A stretch of DNA of 14,489 nucleotides from an uncultured Collinsella sp. (GTDB lineage Bacteria; Actinomycetota; Coriobacteriia; Coriobacteriales; Coriobacteriaceae), in assembly GCA_902492185.1 (NCBI GenBank), contig CABUKY010000030.1:1-14489 (forward strand), read 5' to 3'. Under the pieces are notes generated by a model. That model was not told the DNA's origin. It did no database searches and was given only the letters and a program-made list of their open reading frames with translations. Positions 14,026-14,489 of this stretch are shown here, piece by piece. How positions within the stretch are numbered: position 1 is the stretch's first letter; every line of letters begins with the position of its first letter. The position numbers and the translations under genes were made by a program.

Positions 14026-14489
14026 TTAGGCGAAGACGATTAGGTTATCCCTGTGTATCGCCGGCTTCTCGGCCAGGTCTGCCAGCAGGCGGTTGCTGGC
14101 GATCTGGTCCTGGCGGCGACCGGCAGCAAGCTCCAGCACGTCCGAATCGGCCTCAGCGATACCGCGGGCGACGACCATACCGCTCGGATCGCACACATCG
14201 AGCACATCGTCCTCGGCAAACTGGCCATCGACCTCGCGAATACCCACCGCAAGCAAGGAAGAGCCACGGCTAACCAGCGCCTTCGCGGCACCATCATCGA
14301 CCGTCACCGAGCCGTGCGCCTTGTCGCCCAGTGCGATCCACAGCTTGCGGGGTGCGATGTCCAGACGCTCCGCCGGCGGATCGAACAGCGTGCCCACGCT
14401 CTCGCCGCGGGCGAGGCGCACGAGCGCATCGGGTTCCTCGCCCGAGCAAATCACGCTCTGAATGCCCGCCGTCATCAGGATACGGCTCG
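14026..14489 (-). CDS. proB: Glutamate 5-kinase, C-terminal part (gene continues beyond the window)
   Basis: ProB phosphorylates glutamate to gamma-glutamyl phosphate, the first and feedback-regulated step of proline synthesis. Only the last ~154 codons are present; the frame is open to the right edge and reads SRILMTAGIQSVICSGEEPDALVRLARGE, typical of the end of the kinase domain. The rest is the PUA domain of ProB: GTLFDPPAERLDIAPRKLWIAL, VDDGAAKALVSRGSSLLAVGI, DVCDPSGMVVARGIAEADSDVLE, and the terminal IHRDNLIVFA. The ATG at 14475 is an internal methionine and not a start. proA lies further downstream on the same strand, but an opposite-strand gene intervenes, so the usual overlapping or adjacent proBA arrangement is broken. 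The long hairpin at 13914-14011 follows the stop codon by 14 bases. Confidence 0.95.
   Translation of the reverse strand, partial: SRILMTAGIQSVICSGEEPDALVRLARGESVGTLFDPPAERLDIAPRKLWIALGDKAHGSVTVDDGAAKALVSRGSSLLAVGIREVDGQFAEDDVLDVCDPSGMVVARGIAEADSDVLELAAGRRQDQIASNRLLADLAEKPAIHRDNLIVFA

Noticed and set aside
1..14489. CRISPR array, phage or insertion-sequence genes
   Set aside because: No regularly spaced repeats, transposase, integrase or phage structural genes are visible on either strand. The repeats present are isolated palindromes or a single tandem pair.

Overview
The window is a stretch of ordinary high-GC bacterial chromosome. It most likely comes from a Coriobacteriia gut actinobacterium, and Collinsella is my best guess. 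This rests on the GC-rich codon use, a Rho factor with a very long Ala/Lys/Arg-rich N-terminal extension of the high-GC Gram-positive type, a small CarD-like protein, and the general look of the proteins and terminators. No rRNA, tRNA, CRISPR array, insertion sequence or phage gene is visible. Both edges cut through genes: a PLP aminotransferase on the left and proB on the right.

Layout: (1) 1-2330, plus strand: the 3' part of a class I aminotransferase, a terminator, a ROK-family fructokinase-like sugar kinase, and a strong bidirectional terminator. (2) 2313-4170, minus strand: a two-gene unit made of an unrecognised membrane-anchored acidic low-complexity protein followed by a VanZ-family membrane protein, whose stop codon lies inside the shared terminator. 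(3) 4415-9403, minus strand: argS, then a terminator, a ~430-bp AT-richer intergenic region with a striking inverted-repeat element, then rho with its own terminator. (4) 9404-10995, plus strand: a divergent promoter region, a CarD-like RNA polymerase-binding protein, and an HD-domain hydrolase. These two genes are each followed by an almost identical 41-nt terminator hairpin. (5) 10996-14489: proA and proB, both on the minus strand but separated by an oppositely oriented prolyl-aminopeptidase-like alpha/beta hydrolase. A ~98-nt nested hairpin lies between that hydrolase and proB.

Functionally the window mixes core information processing (Rho, ArgS, CarD-like) with proline metabolism (ProB and ProA make glutamate-5-semialdehyde, and the S33-type peptidase may release proline from peptides), sugar phosphorylation and amino-acid transamination. 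The signals most worth following are: the loss of most known primary RNA-binding residues in the Rho core, together with a 423-residue basic/disordered extension; the intergenic inverted-repeat elements at 7278-7427 and 13914-14011; the twin terminators; the CarD-like protein with no tryptophan; and the split proB/proA arrangement. I did not find a convincing new multi-gene system.
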